The notes: generated from the letters alone by a model not told the origin. 47,306 nucleotides of DNA from Methanofollis sp. UBA420 (GCF_002498315.1 NZ_DAGX01000005.1:372654-419959), one strand, 5' to 3'; counted from the stretch's first letter, positions 17,428 through 26,299 are shown. Numbers and translations are program-made.

Positions 17428-18543
17428 ATGTCAGTCTACGCCGATTTCCACATTCATTCACCCTATTCCATGGCGACCTCACCCTCGATGACGCCGGAGA
17501 GCCTCCTTGCCGGCGCGGCTACGAAGGGGATCGGGGTCATCGGGAGCGGGGACGCCCTCCATCCTGCATGGCGGAAGGCATGGGAAGAGCACGAGAACGG
17601 CACCGGCATCGCCGTCCTCCCGACAGCAGAGGTGGAGGGGAAGGGGAGAGTCCACCACCTCATCCTCATGAAAGACTTCTCCGCCTTCGAGGAGCTGGCC
17701 GGCATCTTCGCACCGCATAGCAAGGACATCGCCACGGGTGGGCGGCCGCATGTCCACCTCACCGGCGAGGCGATCGCCGCCGCCGCCCACGACCTCGGCG
17801 GCCTCGTCGGGCCGGCCCATGCCTTCACCCCCTGGACATCCCTCTATGCGGCACACGACTCGGTGGCGTCGTGCTATGGCGGGGAGACGATCGACTTCCT
17901 GGAACTCGGCCTCTCCGCCGACACCTCGTACGGCGCCGGGATACGGGAACTCGACGGCGTCCCCTTCCTCTCGAACTCGGACGCCCACTCCACCCACCCC
18001 ACAAAACTCGGCCGGGAGTTCAACGGTCTCGACCTCGACCGCGTAACGCCGGCGACCGCCTTCGACGCGGTGCGCCGGGGGAAGATCACCCTCAATGCCG
18101 GATTTTTCCCTGAGGAGGGGAAGTACAACAGGACCGCCTGCACCCGGTGCTACACCCCGTACTCCCTGGAGGAGGCCGTGCGTCTCGGCTGGACATGCCC
18201 GGAGGACGGCGGCCAGATCAAGAAAGGGGTCTCCGACCGGGCGCGGGAACTGGGCGGCGGCGCACCCTCGGAGAGGCCGCCGTACTACCATATCATCCCC
18301 CTCGGCGAGATCATCAGGGTCGTGCTCGGCGTCTCCTCGGCCGCGACAAAGAAGGTGGAGGCGAGATACTCCCGCCTGATAGAAATATTCGGGACAGAGA
18401 TTGCCGTCCTCGCCGAGGTGCCAGTCGCCGAGATCAGGGAGGCCGACCCCGCGGTCGGCGCGGCAGTCCAGGCCTTCAGGGAGGGGAGGGTGCACCTGGT
18501 CCCGGGCGGCGGCGGGAAGTACGGCACCTTCACTCTCCCCTGA
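17428..18543 (+). CDS. Endonuclease Q (PHP-domain DNA repair nuclease)
   Basis: 371 aa protein matching EndoQ, which nicks DNA 5' of deaminated bases (uracil, hypoxanthine) and abasic sites; known from Thermococcales, some methanogens and a few bacteria. The PHP metal-binding motifs are visible: YADFHIHSPYS, GSGDALHP, PTAEVEGKGRVHHL, VGPAHAFTPW and SNSDAHSTHPTKLGREFN. A zinc domain follows (ACTRCYTPYS ... CPEDGGQIKKGV); the fourth ligand, normally Cys in CPxCGG, is Asp here. A helical C-terminal part (YYHIIPLGEIIRVVLG) completes the fold. The gene stands alone and is followed by a hairpin-T terminator. Together with the odd EndoV at 138-821, it may be the main deaminated-base nuclease here. 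Confidence 0.88.
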   Translation: MSVYADFHIHSPYSMATSPSMTPESLLAGAATKGIGVIGSGDALHPAWRKAWEEHENGTGIAVLPTAEVEGKGRVHHLILMKDFSAFEELAGIFAPHSKDIATGGRPHVHLTGEAIAAAAHDLGGLVGPAHAFTPWTSLYAAHDSVASCYGGETIDFLELGLSADTSYGAGIRELDGVPFLSNSDAHSTHPTKLGREFNGLDLDRVTPATAFDAVRRGKITLNAGFFPEEGKYNRTACTRCYTPYSLEEAVRLGWTCPEDGGQIKKGVSDRARELGGGAPSERPPYYHIIPLGEIIRVVLGVSSAATKKVEARYSRLIEIFGTEIAVLAEVPVAEIREADPAVGAAVQAFREGRVHLVPGGGGKYGTFTLP

Positions 18544-18592
18544 TGCGCCAGCCACTGCCCTCCCGGCACACGGGCCACTGCCAGGCGTAGCC

Positions 18593-18620
18593 GTGGAGAG
18601 ATCTTCTCCACCCTTTTTTT
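18593..18620 (+). terminator. Hairpin plus T-run after the EndoQ gene
   Basis: Arms GTGGAGA (18593-18599) and TCTCCAC (18605-18611) with a 5-base loop are followed by CC and seven T. This is the layout of a factor-independent terminator. Confidence 0.65.
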
Positions 18621-18716
18621 CCGCCGGAATGACTCCAGATCCCCCGGGTTCATCTCCGACAGAGAGACACTGACCGCACCATAAAAAAGACAGAGATAAA
18701 TACGGCCGGGGCGTAC

Positions 18717-18749
18717 CAAATTATTATTACATTAATGCAAATTAATTTG
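18717..18749 (+). promoter_or_regulatory. Inverted repeat upstream of the metal transporter operon
   Basis: CAAATTA (18717-18723) and TAATTTG (18743-18749) form a dyad with inner ATTAAT repeats, within an A+T-rich stretch directly before the cbiM ribosome binding site (GGTGAT, 18754-18759). A metal-responsive repressor site is a reasonable guess; no cobalamin riboswitch was seen. Confidence 0.35.
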
Positions 18750-18764
18750 ATATGGTGATATGAC

Positions 18765-19460
18765 ATGCACATCATGGAAGGATTCCTCCCACCGGCCTGG
18801 TGCCTCTTCTGGTTCCTGGTCTCGGCGCCGTTCATCATCTACGGGATGTACCAGTTGCGAATACTGATGCGGGAGAAGAGAGAGACCCTCCCCCTCCTTG
18901 CCGTCGCGGGGGCGTTCGTCTTCGTCCTCTCCTCCCTCAAACTCCCTTCGGTGAGCGGGAGCTGCTCCCACCCGACCGGCACAGGCCTCGGGGCGATCCT
19001 CTTCGGCCCCTGCATCACCTCCATCCTCGGCCTGATCGTCCTCCTGTACCAGGCGATCTTCCTCGCCCATGGCGGCCTCTCCACCCTCGGCGCGAACGTC
19101 TTCTCCATGGGGATCGCAGGGCCCATCCTCGCCTGGGCGATCTATAAGGGAGGCCAGAAGACAGGGCTCAACACCTACCTGACGGTCTTCTTCGCCGCCG
19201 CCCTCGCCGACCTCTTCACCTACGTGGTGACCTCGGTCCAGCTCGCCCTCGCCTTCCCGGCCGAAGTCGGCGGTTTCGCCACCTCCTTCGCCGCCTTTGC
19301 CGCCGTCTTCGCGGTCACGCAGTTGCCCCTCTCCATCATCGAGGGCGCAGTCATCGCCCTGACCTTCAAGTACATCATCGACGTCCGTGCCGAGATCCTG
19401 GTGAAGCTCGGTGTGCTCACCGATGCGGCGGTCGACCGCCTCAGGGGGGTCGGGGCATGA
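18765..19460 (+). CDS. cbiM: Cobalt/nickel ECF transporter, substrate-binding membrane subunit CbiM
   Basis: S-component of a group I ECF importer for Co2+ (or Ni2+), 231 aa. The N-terminus MHIMEGFLPPAWC provides the His-containing metal-binding loop that is diagnostic for CbiM/NikM, followed by seven or so membrane spans, with LKLPSVSGSCSHPTGTGLG as the second conserved loop. GGTGAT lies 5 bases upstream of the ATG. First gene of cbiMNQO; cobalt is needed for the corrinoid of methanogenesis, nickel for F430, and the sequence alone cannot decide which is carried. Confidence 0.94.
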   Translation: MHIMEGFLPPAWCLFWFLVSAPFIIYGMYQLRILMREKRETLPLLAVAGAFVFVLSSLKLPSVSGSCSHPTGTGLGAILFGPCITSILGLIVLLYQAIFLAHGGLSTLGANVFSMGIAGPILAWAIYKGGQKTGLNTYLTVFFAAALADLFTYVVTSVQLALAFPAEVGGFATSFAAFAAVFAVTQLPLSIIEGAVIALTFKYIIDVRAEILVKLGVLTDAAVDRLRGVGA

Positions 19461-19747
19461 AGTATGCCATGGAAATCGCCGTCCTCGCGATCGTCCTTGT
19501 CTTTGCCGCGTCCATCCTCGTCGTCCTCTCCACCGGCGACCACGAATGGGCCGGGGCCGACGACCAGGCCGAGGACGTCATCAAGGAGATGACGGGCTCG
19601 GAGTACGAACCCTGGACGACACCGGTCTACGAACCGCCAAGCGGCGAGATCGAGTCCCTCTTCTTCTCGCTTCAGGCAGCGATCGGAGCTCTCGTGATCG
19701 GGTTTTTCTTCGGGTATTATTACCGCGGACGACAGATCACTACCTGA
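19457..19747 (+). CDS. cbiN: Cobalt ECF transporter subunit CbiN
   Basis: Small two-span membrane protein of 96 aa. Residues 5-25 and 72-88 are hydrophobic helices around an acidic extracellular loop (DHEWAGADDQAEDV). CbiN is thought to help metal loading of CbiM. It starts on an ATGA overlap with the cbiM stop. Confidence 0.92.
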   Translation: MKYAMEIAVLAIVLVFAASILVVLSTGDHEWAGADDQAEDVIKEMTGSEYEPWTTPVYEPPSGEIESLFFSLQAAIGALVIGFFFGYYYRGRQITT

Positions 19748-19787
19748 AACACCCCAATTTTCCGGGTACAGGTGAGGGCTGCAGAGG

Positions 19788-20573
19788 ATGATGGAGAATA
19801 TACTGGACGATTATGCCCAGCAGAGCGCGTTGCGGGAGACCGACACGCGGGCAAAACTCCTCCTCGGCGGCGGGGCGATCGCCGCCGCCCTCATCTCCGC
19901 AGGCCCGATCGCCCCGGCCTTCATCGCCGCGTCCATGGCGGCGATCACCGTCGGGATCGCACGCATCCCGGCGCGCTTCTACGCCGCACTCCTCACCATC
20001 CCCCTCTCCTTCGCCGTCCTCTCCGGCGGCGTGATCCTCTTCCTCTCCGGCGGCGGTGAGACCGTCTGGAGCATGCCGATCGGCGGCATCACCCTCGCTG
20101 TCACGACAGGGAGCGCCAACCAGGCCGCCCTTGTCCTCGCCCGGACCTTCGCCGGGATGTGCGCCCTCTTCTTTATCGCTCTCACCACGCCCATGGTCGA
20201 GATCTTCACGGTAATGCGCTCCCTCAGGCTGCCGCCTGAGTTCGTCGACCTTGCCATGCTCATCTACCACTTCATCTTCGTCCTCATCGGCGAGGCGGTG
20301 GCCACCCGGAATGCGCAGGAGATCAGGCAGGGTTATGCCGGGTTCGGGAACTCGGTGCGGTCCTTCTCGATGCTCGCGGGGACACTCTTTGTACGGGCAT
20401 GGGAGAAAGGCGAGGAACTCATCCTCGCCATGGACGCCCGGTGCTATGACGGCATATTCCCGGCCTGCGGCGGAGAGACGACGCTCTCCCGCGGGGGTGC
20501 CGCGGCCGTCGTCGCCTACCTCATCCTATGTGGTGCGCTCGCCCTCCTGACCGGCGGGATACAGATCTTCTGA
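19788..20573 (+). CDS. cbiQ: Cobalt ECF transporter transmembrane subunit CbiQ
   Basis: T-component of 261 aa, with about five membrane spans, that couples the ATPase to CbiM. The conserved coupling-helix motifs appear as MRSLRLPPEFVDLAMLIYHF and ATRNAQEIRQGYAGFG, followed by the MDARCYDG segment. The N-terminal MMENILDDYAQQSALRETDTR segment is typical for CbiQ. It lies 40 bases after cbiN and 2 bases before cbiO. Confidence 0.93.
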   Translation: MMENILDDYAQQSALRETDTRAKLLLGGGAIAAALISAGPIAPAFIAASMAAITVGIARIPARFYAALLTIPLSFAVLSGGVILFLSGGGETVWSMPIGGITLAVTTGSANQAALVLARTFAGMCALFFIALTTPMVEIFTVMRSLRLPPEFVDLAMLIYHFIFVLIGEAVATRNAQEIRQGYAGFGNSVRSFSMLAGTLFVRAWEKGEELILAMDARCYDGIFPACGGETTLSRGGAAAVVAYLILCGALALLTGGIQIF

Positions 20574-20575
20574 GA

Positions 20576-21739
20576 ATGACCATGACAGCAGCAATCGAAT
20601 TCCAGGACGTGCACTTTGCCTACCCCGACCGCCCCGAGTCCCTGAAGGGGATCGACATCACCGTCAGCAGAGGGAGCAAGGTCGCCCTTGTCGGTCCGAA
20701 TGGCGCGGGAAAGACGACCCTCCTCTTGATGTGCAACGGGATGTTGCGACCGACGAAAGGAAGGGTCCTCGTCGGCGGCAGACCTGTGGCGTACGACGCC
20801 CGCTCCCTCCGCGAGGTACGGAGGTCGGTCGGCCTTGTCTTCCAGAACTCCGACGCCCAGATCTTTGCCCCGACAGTCTGGCAGGATGTCGCCTTCGGGC
20901 CGGCGAACCTCGGCATGCCGCAGGAGACGGTGAAAAAAGTCGTCGGCGACGCCCTCCACTATGTCGGCCTCTCTGGCTACGAGAAACGCCCGCCCCACCA
21001 CCTCTCAGGCGGGGAGAAGAAGAGAGTCGCCATTGCGGGAGTGCTCGCAATGGACCCTGAGGTGCTCGTCTTCGACGAACCAACAAGTTCCCTCGACCCC
21101 GCGACCTCCGAGGAGGTGATGGACCTCCTCGACGAGATGAACCATGGCGGCAGGACGATTCTCCTCTCGACGCACGACGTCGAACTCGCCTACCGCTGGG
21201 CCGACGAGGTCGTGCTCATGGAGGACGGGTCGGTGCTCAGGATGGGGGCGCCGGAGGAGATCTTTGCCGACGACGACGCCCTCGCCCGGGCGCGCCTCAA
21301 ACCCCCGACCGTGCTGGACCTCTTCCGGGAACTGAGGGGCCGGCGCGTGCTGGCCGACGCCGCACCGCCGAAGAGCGCACTCGCCTTCACCGACCTCATC
21401 GAGTGCCGTCTCCGCGGCGGCGTGAGCCGCGACGGCCACGGCATCATCTATCTCAGGGACGTCGCTGGCCCTGACGGCACCACCGCACTCACGCACTTCC
21501 TCGCGGGGAGCGCACCGGTGTGGGTCGGCGCCATGGGGACGAGGGCAAAGAAGGTGGCGCGGGAGGCGGGGATAGACCTCGACTTCACCTACGGCGTCAT
21601 CGACAAGTGCCTGTTACGCGCCGTGAACGGCGAAGATTCCCTGATCCTGACCTCGGGCGGCATGGTCGCCCATACTGTCGAGAGGATCGCCGGCTACACC
21701 CGGACGAGCGGCAGGGAGATCGCGGTCAGGCAGGTCTGA
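20576..21739 (+). CDS. cbiO: Cobalt ECF transporter ATPase CbiO with extra C-terminal domain
   Basis: ABC ATPase, 387 aa. The nucleotide-binding domain (about 1-255) has Walker A GPNGAGKTT, Q-loop FQNSDAQIF, signature LSGGEKKRV, Walker B VLVFDEPTSSLD and switch His in STHDVEL. Typical CbiO ends near residue 280; here about 115 extra residues follow (SALAFTDLIECRLRGG ... SGREIAVRQV), with a mixed alpha/beta pattern and no motif I recognise. The extension may be regulatory. Start at ATG 20576, 2 bases after cbiQ; an earlier in-frame ATG at 20528 lies inside cbiQ. Confidence 0.93.
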   Translation: MTMTAAIEFQDVHFAYPDRPESLKGIDITVSRGSKVALVGPNGAGKTTLLLMCNGMLRPTKGRVLVGGRPVAYDARSLREVRRSVGLVFQNSDAQIFAPTVWQDVAFGPANLGMPQETVKKVVGDALHYVGLSGYEKRPPHHLSGGEKKRVAIAGVLAMDPEVLVFDEPTSSLDPATSEEVMDLLDEMNHGGRTILLSTHDVELAYRWADEVVLMEDGSVLRMGAPEEIFADDDALARARLKPPTVLDLFRELRGRRVLADAAPPKSALAFTDLIECRLRGGVSRDGHGIIYLRDVAGPDGTTALTHFLAGSAPVWVGAMGTRAKKVAREAGIDLDFTYGVIDKCLLRAVNGEDSLILTSGGMVAHTVERIAGYTRTSGREIAVRQV

Positions 21740-21972
21740 GAGAAGGACAAAGAGCACCGGTTTCGCGGCAGCATTCTCCCTGATAGCAGGCCCCCGCGGG
21801 TCACCGCCAGACCAATCCGTCGGAGGGATACGGATCCCGGCACCACAGCAAAAGAACCGGCCGATTGTCCATATCCCTGAGGTAATCCCTGCAATTACCC
21901 ATATTTTCGGAAAGGCCGACGGCAGAAAAGGGAAGATAAGATTAATGGAAAGGCGGTATAATACTGAGTACA

Positions 21973-22152
21973 ATGCTTCAAATTCACCGGGAAATATGTG
22001 GCTACTGCGGCGCATGTGTTTCGGTCTGCCCTGAAGGGGCTCTCGAACTCGTCGATGCGTACCTGACAGTCGAGGGCGACACCTGCCGCTGTTGCGGCAT
22101 CTGCACGAAGGCCTGCCCGCTCGGAGCTCTGGAGGTGACCGATGAAGAGTGA
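21973..22152 (+). CDS. Two-cluster 4Fe-4S ferredoxin
   Basis: 59 aa protein, too short for many ORF scans. Two complete CxxCxxCxxxC-P motifs are present: Cys9, 12, 15, 19 and Cys38, 41, 44, 48. It overlaps the geranylgeranyl reductase start by 11 bases and carries that gene's GGAGGTGA site. In Methanosarcina a similar adjacent ferredoxin serves as electron donor to the reductase (known from biochemical work on that genus), so the same role is likely here. Confidence 0.92.
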   Translation: MLQIHREICGYCGACVSVCPEGALELVDAYLTVEGDTCRCCGICTKACPLGALEVTDEE

Positions 22153-23338
22153 GTACGACATTCTTGTCGTCGGCGGCGGGCCCGGAGGGGCTCTTGCTGC
22201 ATGGACCGCTGCCAGATTGGGTCTCTCGGTCTGCCTGATCGAAAAGCGGCCGGCGATCGGAGCACCTGTCCGGTGTGCCGAAGGGATTGGCAAAGAACTC
22301 CTGAAGAGTTTCATCGAGCCCGACCCCCGCTGGATATCCGCCGATATCAAAAAGGCACGGATCGTGGCCCCCGACGGCACGACCGTCGCCCTCGACGAGA
22401 ACAGGGCCGGCGCAGAGGTCGGCTATGTCCTCGACAGGAAGATCTTCGACCGAGAACTCGTCTGGCAGGCCTCGAAAGCGGGGTCTGACGTCTTTGTGAA
22501 GACCCGCGCCGTCGCCCCGATCATGGAAGGGCGCCACGTCCGGGGTGCCGTCGTCGAGTGCTGCGGAAAGAGGCAGGATGTGAGGGCGAAGGTCACCATC
22601 GCCGCCGACGGCGTCGAGGCGAAATTCGCACGCTGGTGCGGCATCGACACCACCATCCCCCTGACCGAGATGATGAGCTGCATCCAGTACCTCGTTACCG
22701 ATATCGATATCGACCCGAACTCGAACGACTTCTACCTCGGCAACGACGTCGCCCCCCAGGGCTACCTGTGGGTCTTCGCCAAGGGCGAAAGGAGCGCCAA
22801 TGTCGGCATCGGCATCCCGGCGTCGAAGAACAAGCCCGAAATGCGGGCGCGGGACTACCTCGATCGGTTCATGCGCGAGCACTTCCCGAACGGCAAGATC
22901 ATCGAGTGCATCTTCGGCGGCGACCCGGTATCGAGGCCCCTCCCCTGCACGGTTGCAGACGGCCTGATGGTCGTGGGCGATGCCGCACGCGTCGTCGACC
23001 CCATCACCGGCGGCGGCATCGGCAACGCCATGATCACCGGCAGACTCGCCGCCGAGGTGGCGGCGAAGGCAATCGCACAGGGCGACACCTCGAAGGAGGC
23101 CCTGATGCCCTACGACGCCGGGTGGCGGCAGGCGAAGATGGGCAAGACCCTCGAGCGGAACTATAAGGTGAAGGAGTACTTCGTCACCCTCTCCGACGAG
23201 AAGATGAACACCCTTGCCCGGTCCATCGAGGGCATCAACTTCAGCGAGTTTACCGTGATGGCCCTCCTCACCGAGATCATCAAGAGAAACCCGAAGATGC
23301 TCCTTGAACTCAAGGGCCTGACGCACGCCCTCATCTGA
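22142..23338 (+). CDS. Geranylgeranyl reductase (archaeal lipid saturation)
   Basis: FAD enzyme of 398 aa that reduces the double bonds of geranylgeranyl chains in digeranylgeranylglycerophospholipids, giving saturated archaeol lipids. The FAD-binding motif is VVGGGPGGALAAWTAA; PVRCAEGIG is the substrate-side loop and VVGDAARVVDPITGGGIGNAM the second FAD motif. A strong ribosome binding site (GGAGGTGA) lies inside the upstream ferredoxin gene and couples the two. Works downstream of G1P dehydrogenase, which is also in this window. Confidence 0.93.
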   Translation: MKSEYDILVVGGGPGGALAAWTAARLGLSVCLIEKRPAIGAPVRCAEGIGKELLKSFIEPDPRWISADIKKARIVAPDGTTVALDENRAGAEVGYVLDRKIFDRELVWQASKAGSDVFVKTRAVAPIMEGRHVRGAVVECCGKRQDVRAKVTIAADGVEAKFARWCGIDTTIPLTEMMSCIQYLVTDIDIDPNSNDFYLGNDVAPQGYLWVFAKGERSANVGIGIPASKNKPEMRARDYLDRFMREHFPNGKIIECIFGGDPVSRPLPCTVADGLMVVGDAARVVDPITGGGIGNAMITGRLAAEVAAKAIAQGDTSKEALMPYDAGWRQAKMGKTLERNYKVKEYFVTLSDEKMNTLARSIEGINFSEFTVMALLTEIIKRNPKMLLELKGLTHALI

Positions 23339-23383
23339 ATAAAGGTTAAAAAGAGGCCAGGTCCTGACGGGCCTGCCGCATAC

Positions 23384-23390
23384 TTTTTTT
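23384..23390 (+). terminator. T-run after the geranylgeranyl reductase gene
   Basis: Seven T follow the reductase stop within 50 bases and touch the stop of the convergent TrkA-like gene. Suits archaeal U-tract termination. Confidence 0.5.
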
Positions 23391-24057
23391 ATTCCCCGGC
23401 CTTTTTCAGCTGCCTGTTGAGGATGGCGAGGCACTCTGACTCGGCTTCCTTCTTGGTAAAGACGGTGATATTGTCGCCCGGCCGGATCTTCACCTGCCCG
23501 CTCGGGATGATCAGTTCGCCGCCAGCCCGGCGGATGGCGATGAAGACGAAGTTCTTCACTTCGAGTTCCTTGATCTCGTGGTCGATGATCGGCGCACCGT
23601 CCTCGGCGACGATCTCGAAGATGGTCCCGCCAGGGATGGAGGCAAGCTGCTGCATGTTCGGGTTCTCGGCCCAGTAATACAGGCGGTTCGCCACGAGTTC
23701 GTCAGGGTTCTCGCTGATCTTCACGCCGACCTCCTTGAAGAGGGCAGAGTGTTCCTTCTGGTTCACGATGGAGACGACGTTGGGGACATTGTAGCGTTTT
23801 GCCAGCCAGCAGGTCATCAGGTTGACGGCATCGTCGCTCGTGGTGGCGACAAGGCTCTGCGCCCGGTCGATCCCGGCATCGTCCAGAACAGAACTGTCTG
23901 TGGAGTCGCCGGTGATCGCAAGCACATCATAGTGGTCGAGGATATCGTTGCACTTCGACTCGTCCTGGTCGATGACGACGACAGAATCGCCGTGTTCTGC
24001 GGATATCGCCGTCAGGTTCCGTCCAATTCCCCCGAGGCCCACGATGATGAGATACAT
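23389..24057 (-). CDS. trkA: TrkA-type K+ transport regulatory protein (RCK domains)
   Basis: Cytoplasmic NAD(H)-binding regulator of potassium channels or Trk transporters, 222 aa. The Rossmann motif is IIVGLGGIGRNL with Asp at the end of strand 2 (VVVIDQDESKC), then ITGDSTDSSVLDDAGI and ATTSDDAVNLM typical of RCK-N. A TrkA-C domain follows (about 135-215; FEIVAEDGAPIIDHEIKEL, GELIIPSGQVKIRPGDNITVF). No membrane partner is next to it. Divergent from rnhB with a 56-base shared promoter region. Confidence 0.92.
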   Translation of the reverse strand: MYLIIVGLGGIGRNLTAISAEHGDSVVVIDQDESKCNDILDHYDVLAITGDSTDSSVLDDAGIDRAQSLVATTSDDAVNLMTCWLAKRYNVPNVVSIVNQKEHSALFKEVGVKISENPDELVANRLYYWAENPNMQQLASIPGGTIFEIVAEDGAPIIDHEIKELEVKNFVFIAIRRAGGELIIPSGQVKIRPGDNITVFTKKEAESECLAILNRQLKKAGE

Positions 24058-24113
24058 CTACACCAGTTTGCCGCCCCTGTCTTGAAATATCTTGTGCATC
24101 GTACCCTCTTCCC

Positions 24114-24755
24114 ATGATATGCGGCGTCGACGAGGCCGGGAAAGGCGCGGTCCTCGGCCCGATGGTGGTCGGGGCGGTCGGGTGCGAGAAAGAAACAGAC
24201 CTGCCGGCTGGCGTGCGGGACTCGAAGGCCCTCACCCCGCGGCAGAGAGAGAGGCTCTATGCCGAGATCACGGGCTCCTTTCCCTGGGGGGTGGTCGAGA
24301 TACCGGCGGCCGAAATCGACCGCCTGCGGCAGGAGATGACGATGAACACTCTTGTCGCGAGGGGACACGCCGACGCCATCCGCACCCTCGCACCCCTTCC
24401 CCTGACCGCCTATGTCGACGCCTGCGACGTGAACGAGGAGAGGTACGGCTCGACGGTCGCCACCCTCCTCGAAGAGGCCTGTACGGTCGTCTCCCGCAAC
24501 CACGGCGACGCCCTCTTCCCTGTCGTCTCTGCCGCCTCCATCGTCGCAAAGGTGACGCGTGACCGCGCGATCGAGGCGCTGCACGCCGAAGCGGGGGAGA
24601 TCGGGAGCGGTTATCCCTCCGACCAGACCACCATCACGTACCTGAAGGACTATATCGCCGGCAACGGCATGCCGCCCGCCTGTGCCAGGCAGAGCTGGGA
24701 GACGGTGGCGCGACTGATGGACAGGCGGCGCCAGGCGACGCTTGGCGAATTCTGA
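24114..24755 (+). CDS. rnhB: Ribonuclease HII
   Basis: Cleaves RNA in RNA-DNA hybrids and at single ribonucleotides in DNA. 213 aa. Catalytic residues are visible in ICGVDEAGKGAVLGP (Asp-Glu), YVDACDVN (Asp) and the later Asp in GSGYPSDQTTI; the archaeal-type GSGYPSDxxT block is present. No ribosome binding site precedes the ATG, and GAAATATCTT lies about 25 bases upstream, so the mRNA is probably leaderless. Confidence 0.95.
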   Translation: MICGVDEAGKGAVLGPMVVGAVGCEKETDLPAGVRDSKALTPRQRERLYAEITGSFPWGVVEIPAAEIDRLRQEMTMNTLVARGHADAIRTLAPLPLTAYVDACDVNEERYGSTVATLLEEACTVVSRNHGDALFPVVSAASIVAKVTRDRAIEALHAEAGEIGSGYPSDQTTITYLKDYIAGNGMPPACARQSWETVARLMDRRRQATLGEF

Positions 24756-24954
24756 TCCTGCCGAAAAAAGCGTTGATATAATACTTTTTGGGCAGGACGA
24801 CACCGAAATTTCTGTCGATTTATATATTACATTTCGATTGCATCCAGATGACCGGGATTACCGCACAATATCTGAATAAAACCGCGGAGAGCGACGGTGC
24901 CGCCTCCCCGGGCGAGAACCCTTATCTGGGTGCGGCAACCACCACTATTCTCAG

Positions 24955-26259
24955 ATGGACTGGGTAACGATCCTCATACTTCTTCTCGGCATCTACATCC
25001 TGGCAGCCGCATACGTGAAGGCGACCGGGAAGTTTGCCGATCATATCGGGTTTTACGGCCCGATCATGATGATCAAGACGGAAAACGTCGGGGTCTTCGA
25101 CTGGTTCAGGCCGTACTCACGGCTCCTTCGCGTCTACGGGACGGTCGGGGTCGTCATGGTGATTATCTCGGCCGTGCTGATGACCCTGATGCTTGTCTTC
25201 GCCTTCAACGTCACTCTCGTCACCCAGCCCGAGCCGACCGGGATCTACAAGCCCCAGAATATCCTCCTCCTCCCGGGGATCAACGAGTACGTCCCCTCGA
25301 CCCTCGCGGTCTGGTTCGCCTTCTTCCTCACCCTCGTGATCCACGAGGCAGGCCACGGCATCCTCTGCAGGATCGAGGACATAAAAGTGAAGAGCGCCGG
25401 CCTCCTCTATGCAGTCATCCCGATCGGGGCCTTCGTCGAACCCGACGAGGAGGACGCGGAACGGGTCCGCGGCTGGCCGAAGGCCAGGATGCTTGGCGCA
25501 GGGATCACGAACAACATCGTCATCGGCGGCATATGTTTCGTGCTCTTTATCCTGGTCGTGGGGATGGCGACGCCCCTCAATACCCCGGCGGTCTACGGGG
25601 TCTACGAAGGAGGTCCGGCATATGACGCGGGCCTGCCGACGCCGAGCGTCATAACAGAGGTGAACGGCGTCCCGGTCGCGACGCGGGACGAGGTGACGGC
25701 GGCCCTCAACGCGACGAGTCCCGGCGACAGCCTCAGTCTCACCGTCGAGAAGGACGGCGTCCTGACAGACCGCACCCTCAACCTGACGGCATGGCCCGAG
25801 GCGATCACCGCACAGGTGGGGCCGAGAAGTTCGGGCTACATGGGGATCTACTACTACGACGCCGCGAGCGTGCAGGGCATGGTCGGGCAGATGTTCTCGC
25901 CGATCGGCTGGCTGCGCTTCGTCACCATCCCCTTCGACATGTCTGTGGGCGGCCAGCAGTTGAAGGTGCTCGCCTTCGAGACCCCGGCCGCCGCCTACTA
26001 TGAGGAGCCCTTCCCCTTCTTCTGGGGGGTCGTCCACTTCCTCTTCTGGTCGGCATGGATCAACATCAACGTCGGGATCTTCAATGCCATCCCGATGGTG
26101 CCCCTCGACGGCGGCTACATCCTCAAGGAGGGAGTCGACCGCGTCCTCGAACCGCGGGGATGGGGCCGGTACGGGCAGGCGATCGTCACCTTCGTCTCCT
26201 GGGTCCTCCTCTCGATGATGCTCGGGCTGATCGCGTTGCCCTATCTCCTCCATATCTGA
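24955..26259 (+). CDS. Site-2-type intramembrane metalloprotease with PDZ domain
   Basis: M50-family membrane zinc protease of 434 aa. The zinc motif HEAGH sits in a hydrophobic segment (TLVIHEAGHGILC) and the third ligand motif is MVPLDGGYIL near the C-terminus. A PDZ domain lies in the luminal loop between them (about 215-280; GGPAYDAGLPTPSVITEVNG). Such enzymes cut membrane-bound regulators or process signal peptides; the substrate here is unknown. No Shine-Dalgarno site precedes the ATG, so it may be leaderless. A TATA-like ATTTATATATTA near 24818 lies further upstream. Confidence 0.93.
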   Translation: MDWVTILILLLGIYILAAAYVKATGKFADHIGFYGPIMMIKTENVGVFDWFRPYSRLLRVYGTVGVVMVIISAVLMTLMLVFAFNVTLVTQPEPTGIYKPQNILLLPGINEYVPSTLAVWFAFFLTLVIHEAGHGILCRIEDIKVKSAGLLYAVIPIGAFVEPDEEDAERVRGWPKARMLGAGITNNIVIGGICFVLFILVVGMATPLNTPAVYGVYEGGPAYDAGLPTPSVITEVNGVPVATRDEVTAALNATSPGDSLSLTVEKDGVLTDRTLNLTAWPEAITAQVGPRSSGYMGIYYYDAASVQGMVGQMFSPIGWLRFVTIPFDMSVGGQQLKVLAFETPAAAYYEEPFPFFWGVVHFLFWSAWININVGIFNAIPMVPLDGGYILKEGVDRVLEPRGWGRYGQAIVTFVSWVLLSMMLGLIALPYLLHI

Positions 26260-26299
26260 GGATCCCTTTTTTTTACCGGAAGGACATGGCTGTAACCTG

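Noticed and set aside
18621..18764. Cobalamin riboswitch before cbiM
   Set aside because: The leader is short and AT-rich with no B12-box-like conserved core; a protein operator is more likely.
21614..23434. 606-codon open frame on the reverse strand opposite cbiO, ferredoxin and geranylgeranyl reductase
   Set aside because: High GC with strong third-position bias keeps antisense frames open; the translation has no recognisable domain and the sense genes are certain.
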